A DNA stretch of 64,000 nt from an uncultured Acidobacteriia bacterium. GTDB lineage: Bacteria > Acidobacteriota > Terriglobia > Bryobacterales > Bryobacteraceae. A program made the position numbers and the translations under genes. The DNA lies in NCBI GenBank assembly GCA_903900705.1, contig CAIUOG010000110.1, positions 62,001-126,000 on the forward strand, in the 5' to 3' direction. A model generated the notes under the pieces. That model was given only the letters and a program-made list of their open reading frames with translations. It searched no databases and was not told the origin of the DNA. The number at the start of each line of letters is the position of its first letter. The stretch's first letter is position 1. Positions 1 through 9,788 of this stretch are shown in pieces.

Positions 1-1
1 C

Positions 2-214
2 GACGACCACAACATCGTCGTCTTCACCTCCGCCACCCCCATCGGCATCTGGGCCGCGCTCGGCCTGGACGTGGAAGACCACCGCGCCATGCGCCTTGCG
101 GGTGTGGTCATGAACGCCTCCATCACCATCATGCGACTGCGCGCGGACCAGATCCGCCTGCACGTGTTCAACAGCGTGCCGCATCTGGAACCCGCCCTCT
201 GCACCTACCGGTAG
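2..214 (+). CDS. C-terminal fragment of a histidine phosphatase (phosphoglycerate mutase-like) family protein, truncated by window start
   Basis: Frame-2 translation DDHNIVVFTSATPIGIWAALGLD...NSVPHLEPALCTYR* resembles the end of histidine phosphatase proteins; open to window edge. Confidence 0.5.
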   Translation, partial: DDHNIVVFTSATPIGIWAALGLDVEDHRAMRLAGVVMNASITIMRLRADQIRLHVFNSVPHLEPALCTYR

Positions 215-232
215 CGATACAAAGGAGCACCC

Positions 233-1435
233 ATGTATTTCGAATTCTCAGACAAAGTGACCGATCTTCAGAACCGCCTCCGCGACTTCATGGATCAGTA
301 CGTCTACCCGAACGAGTACAAGTTCCGCGAGCACACCAGCGGGCCGGATCGCTGGCTGCCCGTCCCAATCATCGAAGAGCTCAAGCCCAGGGCGCGCGAA
401 GCCGGGCTTTGGAATCTCTTCCTCCCGGCCAGCGAGCATGGCGCTGGTCTGACGAATCTTGAATACGCCCCGCTGTGCGAAATCATGGGCGCTTCCCCCA
501 TCGGCCCGGAGGTCTTCAACTGCTCCGCGCCCGATACCGGCAACATGGAAGTCTTCGAACGCTACGCCTCGCCGGAGCTCAAAAAACAGTGGCTCGAACC
601 CCTGCTGGCCGGCGAAATCCGCTCCTGTTTCGCCATGACGGAACCGGCCGTCGCCTCGTCAGACGCCACGAACATTGAGGCCAGTATCGTGCGTGATGGC
701 GACGATTACATCCTCAACGGCCGCAAGTGGTGGACCTCCGGCGCGGGCGACCCTCGCTGCAAGGTCGCCATCTTCATGGGCAAGACCGACCCGAACGCCG
801 CCAAACACAAACAACAGTCGATGATCGTGGTTCCCATGGACGCGCCCGGCGTGAAGATCGTCCGCATGCTGCCCGTCTTCGGCTATGACCATGCGCCCCA
901 CGGCCACGGCGAGGTGCTGTTTGAAAACGTGCGCGTGCCGGCGGGCAACATCCTGCTTGGTGAGGGGCGCGGTTTCGAAATCGCGCAGGGGCGTCTGGGC
1001 CCCGGGCGCATCCATCACTGCATGCGGCTCATCGGCGTGGCGGAACGCGCGCTCGCCGATATGTGTAAACGCGTGAAGGCCCGCACAGCCTTCGGCAAGA
1101 CCATCGCTGAACAGGGCACTATCCGGGCGGACATCGCGCAATCGAGAATCGAAATCGAACAGGCGCGCCTGCTGACATTGAAAGCGGCCTGGATGATGGA
1201 CACCGTCGGCAACAAGGCCGCCAAAGCGGAAATCGCCATGATTAAAGTGGTGGCCCCGAACGTCGCGCTCCGTGTGCTGGACCGCGCCATTCAGGCCCAC
1301 GGCGGCGCGGGCGTTTGCGACGATTTTGAACTCGCCTGGGCATGGGCGAATTCCCGCACGCTGCGGCTGGCCGATGGTCCCGATGAGGTCCACCTGGAGT
1401 CCCTCGCAAAACTGGAACTGAAACGGATGGCATAG
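233..1435 (+). CDS. Acyl-CoA dehydrogenase family protein
   Basis: 400 aa; [49 protein letters not shown] motifs. Confidence 0.9.
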   Translation: MYFEFSDKVTDLQNRLRDFMDQYVYPNEYKFREHTSGPDRWLPVPIIEELKPRAREAGLWNLFLPASEHGAGLTNLEYAPLCEIMGASPIGPEVFNCSAPDTGNMEVFERYASPELKKQWLEPLLAGEIRSCFAMTEPAVASSDATNIEASIVRDGDDYILNGRKWWTSGAGDPRCKVAIFMGKTDPNAAKHKQQSMIVVPMDAPGVKIVRMLPVFGYDHAPHGHGEVLFENVRVPAGNILLGEGRGFEIAQGRLGPGRIHHCMRLIGVAERALADMCKRVKARTAFGKTIAEQGTIRADIAQSRIEIEQARLLTLKAAWMMDTVGNKAAKAEIAMIKVVAPNVALRVLDRAIQAHGGAGVCDDFELAWAWANSRTLRLADGPDEVHLESLAKLELKRMA

Positions 1436-1444
1436 AATCGCTAG

Positions 1445-2260
1445 ATGCGAATTCTGGCCGCCCTGGCGCTGCCTCTGCTGCTTTCCGCGCAACATGACGT
1501 CTCCGCCGGAGCGTCAAAGAATCCGGCGATTCAGGACCCGGTCGCCATTGCGGCGGGCGCGAAACTTTACGCCACGTCGTGCGGCGGCTGCCACGGGCCG
1601 GACGGCATCGGCGGCCGCGGCCCCAACCTGGTGCGCCAGTTGCAATCGCATCAACTCAAAGACGACGAACTTTTCGCCGCCATCCGCTACGGTGTCCCCG
1701 GTACGGACATGCCGCCCACCCGCCTGTCCGACGCGGAAACCTGGCAGCTGACCGCTTACATCCGCGCCCTCACCGGCCCCGCCAGCGACAGCAAAGTTCC
1801 CGGCGATGCGGCGGCCGGCGAACGCCTCTACTGGAGCGCAAAGGCCGCCTGCGCCGACTGCCACGCCATCCTCGGCAAAGGCAGCCGCATGGGGCCCGAC
1901 CTCAGCAACATCGGTGGCAGCCGTCCGCTCACCTACATCCGCCAGGCGCTGACGCCGCCGAAGAACGATCCCTCCCGCAACTTCGCGCTCATGGGCAAGG
2001 AAGGCGTCACGGTCACGATGAAGAACGGCGTCGTGCTCACCGGCATTGCGCGCAATCGCAGCAATTACTCGCTGCAACTGGTGGATAAACAAGGCGATCT
2101 GCACCTCATCAACATGGCCGACGTGAAGGCCCTCACCGTGAAAGACCACTCCATCATGCCGGAAGACTACGGCACTCGTTTCACCGCCGGTGAAATGCGC
2201 GACCTGCTCGCGTACCTCGCAACGCAGACCATCCGCCCTTCCGAAACAGGTGCAAAATAA
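1445..2260 (+). CDS. Di-heme c-type cytochrome with TIGR02603-like heme-binding C-terminal part
   Basis: Two CxxCH motifs (CGGCH, CADCH), N-terminal signal peptide; MKNGVVLTGIARNRSNYSLQLVD segment; stop overlaps next start (TAATG). Confidence 0.85.
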   Translation: MRILAALALPLLLSAQHDVSAGASKNPAIQDPVAIAAGAKLYATSCGGCHGPDGIGGRGPNLVRQLQSHQLKDDELFAAIRYGVPGTDMPPTRLSDAETWQLTAYIRALTGPASDSKVPGDAAAGERLYWSAKAACADCHAILGKGSRMGPDLSNIGGSRPLTYIRQALTPPKNDPSRNFALMGKEGVTVTMKNGVVLTGIARNRSNYSLQLVDKQGDLHLINMADVKALTVKDHSIMPEDYGTRFTAGEMRDLLAYLATQTIRPSETGAK

Positions 2261-3855
2261 TGAGAATCATTCTCCTCGCCCTTCTCACCGTGACAGCCCT
2301 CGCCGCCCAGGTGCGCGATGAAGACATCCTCAAAGGCGCCGGCGAAAACTGGACCACCTACGCGGGCAATTTCGAGGGCTGGCGCTACAGCCCGCTCACG
2401 CAGATCAATCTGCAAAACGTCGCGAACATGGTGCCCAAATGGACCTATCACGTTCCGGAGTCGAACGGCCTGCGTACCTCGCCCATTGTTTACAACGGGG
2501 TCCTGTACATCACGAATTCGAACTCCGTGCATGCCATGGATGCCCGCACCGGCCGCCTGATCTGGCGCTATGACGACGGCCTCGCGAAGCGCAAGGGCGT
2601 GAATCGCGGCGCGGCCATTTACGGCGACGCCGTCTACTTCACCACCACCGACAATTACCTCGTCGCGCTGGACCGCCGCAACGGCGCGCTGCTTTTTAAC
2701 AAAAAGTTCGCCGACGCCGAAACCGGCACCATCTCCACCTCCGCGCCGCTGATCGTGAAAAACAAGGTGCTGGTGGGCAGCGCGGGCGGCGACACCGGCA
2801 TGCGCGGTTTCATCGCCGCGCTCGACCCTAAAACCGGCAACGAAATCTGGCGGACCTGGACCGTGCCCGGCAAAGGCGAACCGGGTTCCGAAACCTGGAG
2901 TGATCTGCACGAATGGGGCGGGGCGGCCACCTGGCTTTCCGGCACCTACGACCCCGCGAGCAATACCCTCTTCTGGACCACCGGCAACCCCTGGCCCGAC
3001 TACGCCGGCAAGCCCCGCGAAGGCATTGATCTCTATTCGTGCTCCGTCATCGCGCTCGATCTTGAAACCGGCAAGCTCAAGTGGTACTTCCAGTTCACCC
3101 CGCATGACCTGCATGACTGGGACGCGCAGAGCTGGCCCGTGCTGCTCGAAATCCCCTGGAACGGCGCGATGCGCAAAGTGGTGGCGCATGCCAACCGCAA
3201 TGGCTTCTTCTATATCCTGGACCGCGAGACCGGCAAGTTCCTCAAGGCCACCAAACTGATCGACAACATCACCTGGGCCTCCGGCATCGACGACAACGGC
3301 AAGCCTGTCATCATCCCCGGTAAGGAGCCCACCGTGGAAGGCAACTGGGTCTGCCCAGGCGTCAAAGGCGGCACCAACTGGATGGGCCAGAGCTACAACC
3401 CGGGCACCGGCCTGCTCTATATCCTCACGCAGGAAGAGTGCGGCATGTTCACGCTTTCCACGCAGAAGCCGGTTCCCATGAAGAATTTCGCGGGCGGCGC
3501 GGCCACCGAACCCGGCGGCCCCGTGCTCATCCGCGCGGTGGACCCGAAGACCGGCAAGCGCGTCTGGGAATACCCGGTGGGCAACTATTCCCGCATGTGG
3601 ACCGGTACCGTCTCCACCGCCACCGGCGTGCTCTTTTCCGGCGATGATGACGGTCACATGATCGCGCTCGATGCGAAGACCGGCAGGCACCTGTGGCACT
3701 ACAACGTGGGCGACACCCTGACGGCCTCCCCGATTATTTACTCGGTGGATGGCAAAGAGTACGTCGCCATCGCGGCGGGTACGAATGTCTTTTCCTTCGG
3801 CCTGTTCGAACCGGCGCAGCCCATGGCGCTGCCCGCCATCACGATGGAAAAATAG
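2260..3855 (+). CDS. PQQ-dependent alcohol dehydrogenase-type beta-propeller protein
   Basis: Signal peptide; GENWTTYAGNFEGWRYSPLTQIN, repeated ALDxKTGxxxW blades, DLHDWDAQ. Confidence 0.9.
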   Translation: MRIILLALLTVTALAAQVRDEDILKGAGENWTTYAGNFEGWRYSPLTQINLQNVANMVPKWTYHVPESNGLRTSPIVYNGVLYITNSNSVHAMDARTGRLIWRYDDGLAKRKGVNRGAAIYGDAVYFTTTDNYLVALDRRNGALLFNKKFADAETGTISTSAPLIVKNKVLVGSAGGDTGMRGFIAALDPKTGNEIWRTWTVPGKGEPGSETWSDLHEWGGAATWLSGTYDPASNTLFWTTGNPWPDYAGKPREGIDLYSCSVIALDLETGKLKWYFQFTPHDLHDWDAQSWPVLLEIPWNGAMRKVVAHANRNGFFYILDRETGKFLKATKLIDNITWASGIDDNGKPVIIPGKEPTVEGNWVCPGVKGGTNWMGQSYNPGTGLLYILTQEECGMFTLSTQKPVPMKNFAGGAATEPGGPVLIRAVDPKTGKRVWEYPVGNYSRMWTGTVSTATGVLFSGDDDGHMIALDAKTGRHLWHYNVGDTLTASPIIYSVDGKEYVAIAAGTNVFSFGLFEPAQPMALPAITMEK

Positions 3856-3931
3856 CTCGGGGGAGAGGATTGCGGCACCCACCGCTAAACTGTAAGCGGC
3901 AGTACATCCGCGAAAGTGGACATCCGCGAAA

Positions 3932-5158
3932 ATGGACACCCGCGACACCCTCAGCCTCGCGATCGACGCGATCCGTGCGCATAAACTCCGCGCGGCGCTG
4001 ACCATCCTCGGCCTCACCATGGGCGTCGCCACGCTCATCACGGTCATGACCATCGTGCAGGGCGCGAATACTTACGTCGAAACCAAAATCGCCAACCTCG
4101 GCACCAACGTCTTCCGGGTCGCCAAAACCCCGTTCGCCGTCGTCGATTTCACCGTCGTCGTGAAGGCGCTGAAAAACAAAAACATCCACCCCGAAGATCT
4201 CTACGCCGTCCGCGAGCTCTGCAAAGCCTGCGAACTTGTGGGCGCATCGGCCAGCGGTTCGCTCTCCGTGCAGTTCGGCAACAAGCAGGTGGACGACACC
4301 AGCATCATCGGCTACACGCCCAACATGGTCGATATCGACACGCGCACCGTCGACCAGGGCCGCTACTTCACCGAAAGCGAAGACCGCCACGCGGCCTACG
4401 TCTGCCTCATCGGTTCGTCCGTCGTCGAGCAACTCTTTCCCGGCCAGAACCCCATCGGCAAAAACATTCGGACCGGCAGCCAGGAGTTCCTGGTCATCGG
4501 CACTTTTGAAAAGCTCGGCGCAGTGCTCGGGCAGGATCAGGATAATTACGCCATCATCCCGCTCAACACTTACCTCAAGGTTCGCGGCACGCGATCGTCC
4601 CTTACCCTCGAAATCAAAGCCTCCGGCGGCGACAAGAATTTCAATGACGCGCAGGGCGAAGTCACCGGCATCATGCGCACGCGCCGGCAGGACCAGCCTG
4701 GCAAGGAAGAGAGCTTCTTCGTCGGCACCGCGCAAAGCTACATCGCGCTGTGGCAAAGTATCAGCGGATCTTTTTTTGCGGTCTTCGTGATGGTCAGTTC
4801 CATCTCGGCCGTGGTGGGCGGCATCGTCATCATGAACGTCATGCTGGTGAGCGTCAGCGAGCGAACCCGCGAGATCGGCGTCCGCCGGGCTCTTGGCGCA
4901 ACGCAGCAGGACATCCTGACGCAGTTCCTCACCGAGAGCCTGATCCAGTGCGTCATCGGGGGCATTTTCGGCATCAGTATCGGTTTCGCCTGCGCCTCCG
5001 CCTTGCGAAACTTCACTTCCTTCCCCGCGGACGTGCAACTCTGGGTGGCGATCCTCGGCGTGATCCTGAGTTCCGTCATCGGCCTGTTCTTCGGCATTTA
5101 TCCGGCCCGCAAGGCCGCGCAACTCGACCCCGTCACAGCTTTGCGGAAGGAGACTTAG
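3932..5158 (+). CDS. MacB/FtsX-like ABC transporter permease
   Basis: N-term ALDAIRAHKLRAALTILGLTMGVA, MNVMLVSVSERTREIGVRRALGA, FGIYPARKAAQLDPVTALRKE. Confidence 0.9.
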   Translation: MDTRDTLSLAIDAIRAHKLRAALTILGLTMGVATLITVMTIVQGANTYVETKIANLGTNVFRVAKTPFAVVDFTVVVKALKNKNIHPEDLYAVRELCKACELVGASASGSLSVQFGNKQVDDTSIIGYTPNMVDIDTRTVDQGRYFTESEDRHAAYVCLIGSSVVEQLFPGQNPIGKNIRTGSQEFLVIGTFEKLGAVLGQDQDNYAIIPLNTYLKVRGTRSSLTLEIKASGGDKNFNDAQGEVTGIMRTRRQDQPGKEESFFVGTAQSYIALWQSISGSFFAVFVMVSSISAVVGGIVIMNVMLVSVSERTREIGVRRALGATQQDILTQFLTESLIQCVIGGIFGISIGFACASALRNFTSFPADVQLWVAILGVILSSVIGLFFGIYPARKAAQLDPVTALRKET

Positions 5159-5161
5159 CCG

Positions 5162-6418
5162 ATGCGCCGGGATGAATTCGTGGAGAACATCGTCGTCGCC
5201 CTCGATACCCTGCGCGACCGCAAAGTCCGCTCCGCGCTGACGATTCTGGGCATCGTGATCGGCGTCACGTCCGTCATCTCCGTGGCCGCGATTATCGACG
5301 GTCTGAACGGCATCATCAAAGAGCGCGTTTCGCGCCTGGGTTCGAACACACTGTTCGTCACGCGTATCCCGGCCGGCCAGGGCGCGAACCGTCTGCCCGC
5401 GAAGGTTCGCACCCGGAAATATCTGGAAGACGGCGATGAGAAGTTCATCGAGGAAACTGCGCCCGGCGTCAGCTACGCCACCATCTTCGGGCAGCGCATC
5501 AACTTCGCCGAACAGAACGACGAAATCCGTTTCGGAGACAACCGCGTGCAGCGCTTCTTCCTGCGCGGCACGCAGCCCAACTACGCCCAGGCGCTGCCCC
5601 TGTTTGCCATCGCGGAAGGCCGCTTCGTGTCGCAGTACGACGAGGAACATGCCCGCAACGTGGTGGTGATCGGGCGCTCCATCGCCGAATCCCTCTTCCC
5701 GCATTCCGACCCCATCGGCAAAGAGGTGCGCGTCAACGGTCGTCTGTACGAGGTCATCGGAACCTTCCAGCCCGACCAGGGCCTCTTCTCGAACTTCGGC
5801 GTGGACCAGTTCGCCTGCATCCCGATGAGCAACTTCCGCAAAAGCTTTCCCGAAATCAAGGAGCGCTTCATCGCCGTCGCAGCCAAAGACGAGGTCTCGC
5901 TCGACGTGGTGCATGACCAGGTGGAGGAAGCCATGCGCCGCAAACGCCACGTCCCCCACAACGGCGAGAACGATTTCGAAATCTCCAGCCCGGACTTCCT
6001 CAGCGCCCTCTGGAATCAGCTCACCGGCGCGCTGGTGCTGCTCACCGGCATCATCAGTTCCATCGGACTGCTGGTGGGCGGCATCGGGGTTATGAATATC
6101 ATGCTGATCTCCGTCACCGAACGCACCAGTGAGATCGGCATCCGTAAGGCGCTGGGCGCGCGCAAATCCGATATCCGCGTGCAGTTCCTCACCGAAGCCA
6201 TCACGCTCTCCTGCATCGGAGGCATTCTCGGCATCGTTTGTGGCGGCTTCATCGCGTTTATCGTGCGCACGCTGGTTCCGGATGTCCCGGCCGCCGTTTC
6301 TCCGCTGTGGATCGCGCTGGGCGTCGGAATCTCGGTCGGCGTCGGCCTGTTCTTCGGCTACTACCCGGCGAACCGCGCCGCCAATCTCGACCCCATTGAA
6401 TGCCTGCGCTACGAATGA
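5162..6418 (+). CDS. MacB/FtsX-like ABC transporter permease (paralogue of preceding gene)
   Basis: LDTLRDRKVRSALTILGIVIGVTSVISV, MNIMLISVTERTSEIGIRKALGARKSDI, YPANRAANLDPIECLRYE. Confidence 0.9.
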   Translation: MRRDEFVENIVVALDTLRDRKVRSALTILGIVIGVTSVISVAAIIDGLNGIIKERVSRLGSNTLFVTRIPAGQGANRLPAKVRTRKYLEDGDEKFIEETAPGVSYATIFGQRINFAEQNDEIRFGDNRVQRFFLRGTQPNYAQALPLFAIAEGRFVSQYDEEHARNVVVIGRSIAESLFPHSDPIGKEVRVNGRLYEVIGTFQPDQGLFSNFGVDQFACIPMSNFRKSFPEIKERFIAVAAKDEVSLDVVHDQVEEAMRRKRHVPHNGENDFEISSPDFLSALWNQLTGALVLLTGIISSIGLLVGGIGVMNIMLISVTERTSEIGIRKALGARKSDIRVQFLTEAITLSCIGGILGIVCGGFIAFIVRTLVPDVPAAVSPLWIALGVGISVGVGLFFGYYPANRAANLDPIECLRYE

Positions 6419-6424
6419 CGGGGC

Positions 6425-6856
6425 TTACTTCCTCTTTTTGGAAGGCCGCTTTTTGGCAGCCGGTTTCGGGGCTTCAGCCATGGGTTCTGCAGCCTCTGGC
6501 TCCGCCTCCGCACTCATCTCCGACGCCGCTTGCGGAACCACAGGCTCAGGCGTTACCGGCATCATCGGCTCCGCATCAGCCATCATCGGCTCCGCATCAG
6601 CCACCGCGGGTTCCGGCGCCATAAAAGGGACGTCTGCCTCCCGCACCGGTGCAGCCGGCACGGTCTTCGCCGGCATCACCGAAGGCGGACGCGGCTGTTT
6701 CGGTTTGTTCCGTTCCCGCTTTTCTTCCGCCGCCCACTTAAACCGGAATTTGTATTGCCGGTGCCCGCAGTGTTCGCACCGAACCGGCACAAACAGTGGA
6801 GATACGAACTGGTCCAGAACACCCTTGGACCTCGACCGGTGAAACTCCGTGGACAT
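6425..6856 (-). CDS. Hypothetical protein with N-terminal zinc-ribbon-like CxxC and Ala/Pro/Glu-rich, Lys-terminal tail
   Basis: Start assigned to internal Met (MSTEFHRSRSKGVLDQFVSPLFVPVRCEHCGHRQYKFRFKW); tail ...AKKRPSKKRK. Confidence 0.55.
   Translation of the reverse strand: MSTEFHRSRSKGVLDQFVSPLFVPVRCEHCGHRQYKFRFKWAAEEKRERNKPKQPRPPSVMPAKTVPAAPVREADVPFMAPEPAVADAEPMMADAEPMMPVTPEPVVPQAASEMSAEAEPEAAEPMAEAPKPAAKKRPSKKRK
6561..6602. repeat. Perfect tandem duplication of 21-bp unit atcatcggctccgcatcagcc (2 copies)
   Basis: Direct reading; encodes ADAEPMM repeat on minus strand. Confidence 0.9.
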
Positions 6857-6953
6857 TCTGCAGAAGCTACAAATAAGAGAAAACAGCATGCCTTGCAGAT
6901 GTAGTATACGATCTTTCCCCTGTAGATCGTATGAATTCGCGAGACTCAGGGTA

Positions 6954-8246
6954 CTACTGCCAGGCCACTCCGGAAGGGTACTCGTGCTCATCGAGAGACG
7001 CCTTTTTCATCTCGATGCTGTAGCCCGGCAAACCCGGCGGCATGTAGCGCCCGTTCTTCATCCGGACCGGGTCCAGAAAGTGCTCATGCAGATGGTCCAC
7101 AAACTCCAGCAGGCGGCTTTCGAGTGATGCGCTGACGCACACATAATCGAAGATCGAAAGGTGCTGCACGTATTCGCACAGCCCCACGCCACCCGCGTGC
7201 GGACAGACCGGCACACCAAACTTCTTCGCCATCAGCAGCACCGCCAGAATCTCATTCACGCCGCCCAGCCGGCAGCTGTCAATCTGGCAAAACTGAATCG
7301 CATTCGCCTGTAACAGCTGTTTGAACATCACCCGGTTCTGGCAATGTTCGCCCGTCGCCACGCCGATGGGCGCAATCGCCCGCGCAATGGCTGCGTGTCC
7401 CAGCACATCATCCGGGCTTGTCGGCTCTTCAATCCACCACGGATCGAACTTCGCCAGGCGGCCCATGTTCGCGATCGCCTCGCCCACATCCCACCGCTGA
7501 TTCGCGTCCATCATCAGCTTCCGGTCGCCAATCTCTTCGCGGATGATGCCGCAGCGCCGGATGTCGTCCTCGATATCCGCTCCCACCTTGATCTTGAAAT
7601 GCGTCCAGCCTTCCGCCAGCGCATCCTGGCAGAGCTTGCGCAACTGCTCATCGGTGTAACCCAGCCAGCCGGCTGACGTGGTGTAGGCCGGATACCCGTC
7701 GCGCTCCATCTCCGCGATGCGAGCCTGCCGCGTGGGTTCGGCCGCGCGCAGAATGTCGAGCGCCTCGGCGGGCGTCAGCGCATCGGTAATGTAACGGAAA
7801 TCGAGACAGCGGACAATCTCTTCGGGCGTCATGTCGCAGAGCAGCCGCCAGACCGGCTTGCCTTCCGCCTTCGCCCACAGGTCCCAGACCGCATTGACCA
7901 CCGCGGCCGTCGCCAGATGGATCACACCCTTTTCCGGCCCCACCCAGCGCAACTGGCTGTCGCCCGTGATCATGCGCCAGAACGCGCCCATATCCGCCGT
8001 CAGCGATTCCAGCGTCTTGCCCAGCAGCAGGGGCTTCAGCGCTTCCACCGCCGCCACGCAAAGCTCATTGCCGCGCCCGATCGTGAACGTCAGCCCGTGC
8101 CCTTCGAGGCCCTCCTGCGAGGTCTTCACAATCACGTAGGCGGCCGAATAGTCGGGGTCCAGGTTCATCGCATCCGAGCCGATCTTCTGCCGGGAAGTGG
8201 GGAAACGGATATCGCGCGCTTCGAGCGCAGTAATGGTAATGGGCAT
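6954..8246 (-). CDS. Enolase-superfamily sugar acid dehydratase, L-fuconate dehydratase-like
   Basis: [88 protein letters not shown]. Confidence 0.85.
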   Translation of the reverse strand: MPITITALEARDIRFPTSRQKIGSDAMNLDPDYSAAYVIVKTSQEGLEGHGLTFTIGRGNELCVAAVEALKPLLLGKTLESLTADMGAFWRMITGDSQLRWVGPEKGVIHLATAAVVNAVWDLWAKAEGKPVWRLLCDMTPEEIVRCLDFRYITDALTPAEALDILRAAEPTRQARIAEMERDGYPAYTTSAGWLGYTDEQLRKLCQDALAEGWTHFKIKVGADIEDDIRRCGIIREEIGDRKLMMDANQRWDVGEAIANMGRLAKFDPWWIEEPTSPDDVLGHAAIARAIAPIGVATGEHCQNRVMFKQLLQANAIQFCQIDSCRLGGVNEILAVLLMAKKFGVPVCPHAGGVGLCEYVQHLSIFDYVCVSASLESRLLEFVDHLHEHFLDPVRMKNGRYMPPGLPGYSIEMKKASLDEHEYPSGVAWQ

Positions 8247-8267
8247 AACGTAAACGATTTAGTAAGT

Positions 8268-9773
8268 CTATCGCGAACCTTGTGTGGATGCGAGAAAACC
8301 GGCCAGCGGATTCTCCGGCAGCGCCCGCAGCGCCTCAATCACCACGCGCGCATTCAGTTCCGCCCCGGCGCGACTGGTGTGCGTGTGCGGGTCGGCAAAC
8401 AGCGGGTCCACCTTTTCCGGACCCAGCTTGTCATACTCCCGGGCAATGCGTTCATTCAGGTCGAGAAACGGCGTGTGCTCCGTTTTTGCCACCTCCGCCG
8501 CCCAGCCGGCATAGGTTGCCTGGTTCCGCTCAATCCCGCCGTCTTTCCAGATCTTGCGGGGCACCAGCGAACAGATAATCGGCGTGGCGCCCTTCGCGCG
8601 CGCCTCCCGCACATATTGCCGCAGATACCAGCCAAACGTGTGGACGTCCTCATCGCCGGCCTTCTTCGTCTCCGGGCCCGTGCCCGGCAGACTTGACCGG
8701 TACCCGGTCGCGCCATCGAGCGACCCGCCGTCATTATGGCCAAACTGCAGAATCACGAAGTCCCCGGGCTTCATCATCTCCAGAACCTTCTCCCAGTACG
8801 GACCCGTGTAAAACGAGCGGCTGCTGAGGCCGCCGACCGCGCGGTTCACCAGGTTCACCTTTGCTGCATCGAACAGCGGGAAGATCGGCTCGCCCCAGCC
8901 CCATTGACCGTCCGCGCCATCGCCATGCCCGTTGCGGACCGTGGAATCGCCAATCAGAAAGACCGTCGGCAGATCGGATCGCGCGGGCGAGGGCAGATGC
9001 AGCACCGCGAGTGACGGAGCCGCCGGAACCGCCGTGCCTTTGGCGGACAGGAACTGCGCGAGCGGCGAACGAATCCCCTTCAGACCGGCCACCACCAGAC
9101 GGGCGTTCAGGTCCGCGCCCTCCGGGCTGGTGTGCGTGTGATCCACCGGGAACAGCGGCTTCACTTTTTCCTCGCCCATCTTTTCGAAGGCGTCGGCAAT
9201 GATGTTGGTCTGGTCCACGAACGGCACCTTCTCGGCTTCGGCAACCTGTTGCGACCACAGGGCGAACTGGCCGGAACCGCGCTCCACCCGGCCATCCTTC
9301 CAGATGTTCCGCACCGTCAGGGACAGCACAATGGGATGCGCGCCCTTCGCCTTCGCGTCATGAATAAACTTCCGCAGATACCAGCCGAAGGTGTAAATGG
9401 TCTCCCTCTTCCCGTCCGGCATGGTGAATTCCTGCGATTCCTCGCCGATCCCCGGCAGATCGCCCCGCGCCGGCGGTTTATCGGGTGCGCCGCCATCGTT
9501 ATGCCCGAACTGGATCAGCACGTAGTCGTCTTTCCGCAGGTCCGCCGCGATCTTGTCCCAGAGCCCTTCGTTGAGGAACGTCCGCGCGCTGCGTCCGGCC
9601 CGCGCCCGGTTCACGACGTTGATCTTCGCGGCATCGAAATAATCGGCAAACGGGTCGCCCCAGCCTGTGTGTTCCGTGTTGTTCGCCGTGGAATCGCCCG
9701 CGATGAAGACGGTGGGCAGGGCAAGGGCCGGAGCGGCCAGAGACATAGCAAGAATGATTCGCGTCAGCAGCAA
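8268..9773 (-). CDS. SGNH hydrolase with two rhamnogalacturonan acetylesterase-like domains
   Basis: Two copies of PTVFIxGDST...WGxxF....NRAxxGxSxRxF...LIQFGHNDGG...DHTHTSxxGA; TTG start preceded by AAAGGAGG. Confidence 0.88.
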   Translation of the reverse strand: MLLTRIILAMSLAAPALALPTVFIAGDSTANNTEHTGWGDPFADYFDAAKINVVNRARAGRSARTFLNEGLWDKIAADLRKDDYVLIQFGHNDGGAPDKPPARGDLPGIGEESQEFTMPDGKRETIYTFGWYLRKFIHDAKAKGAHPIVLSLTVRNIWKDGRVERGSGQFALWSQQVAEAEKVPFVDQTNIIADAFEKMGEEKVKPLFPVDHTHTSPEGADLNARLVVAGLKGIRSPLAQFLSAKGTAVPAAPSLAVLHLPSPARSDLPTVFLIGDSTVRNGHGDGADGQWGWGEPIFPLFDAAKVNLVNRAVGGLSSRSFYTGPYWEKVLEMMKPGDFVILQFGHNDGGSLDGATGYRSSLPGTGPETKKAGDEDVHTFGWYLRQYVREARAKGATPIICSLVPRKIWKDGGIERNQATYAGWAAEVAKTEHTPFLDLNERIAREYDKLGPEKVDPLFADPHTHTSRAGAELNARVVIEALRALPENPLAGFLASTQGSR

Positions 9774-9788
9774 GTAGAAGATCCTCCT

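Noticed and set aside
2167-4053. 628-aa minus-strand ORF opposite the PQQ dehydrogenase
   Set aside because: Antisense shadow frame without motifs.
3839-5959. 706-aa minus-strand ORF opposite the ABC permeases
   Set aside because: D/H/E-rich antisense shadow of well-supported permease genes.
6561-6602. 21-bp tandem repeat considered as a CRISPR remnant
   Set aside because: Adjacent copies with no spacer and in-frame coding; not CRISPR.
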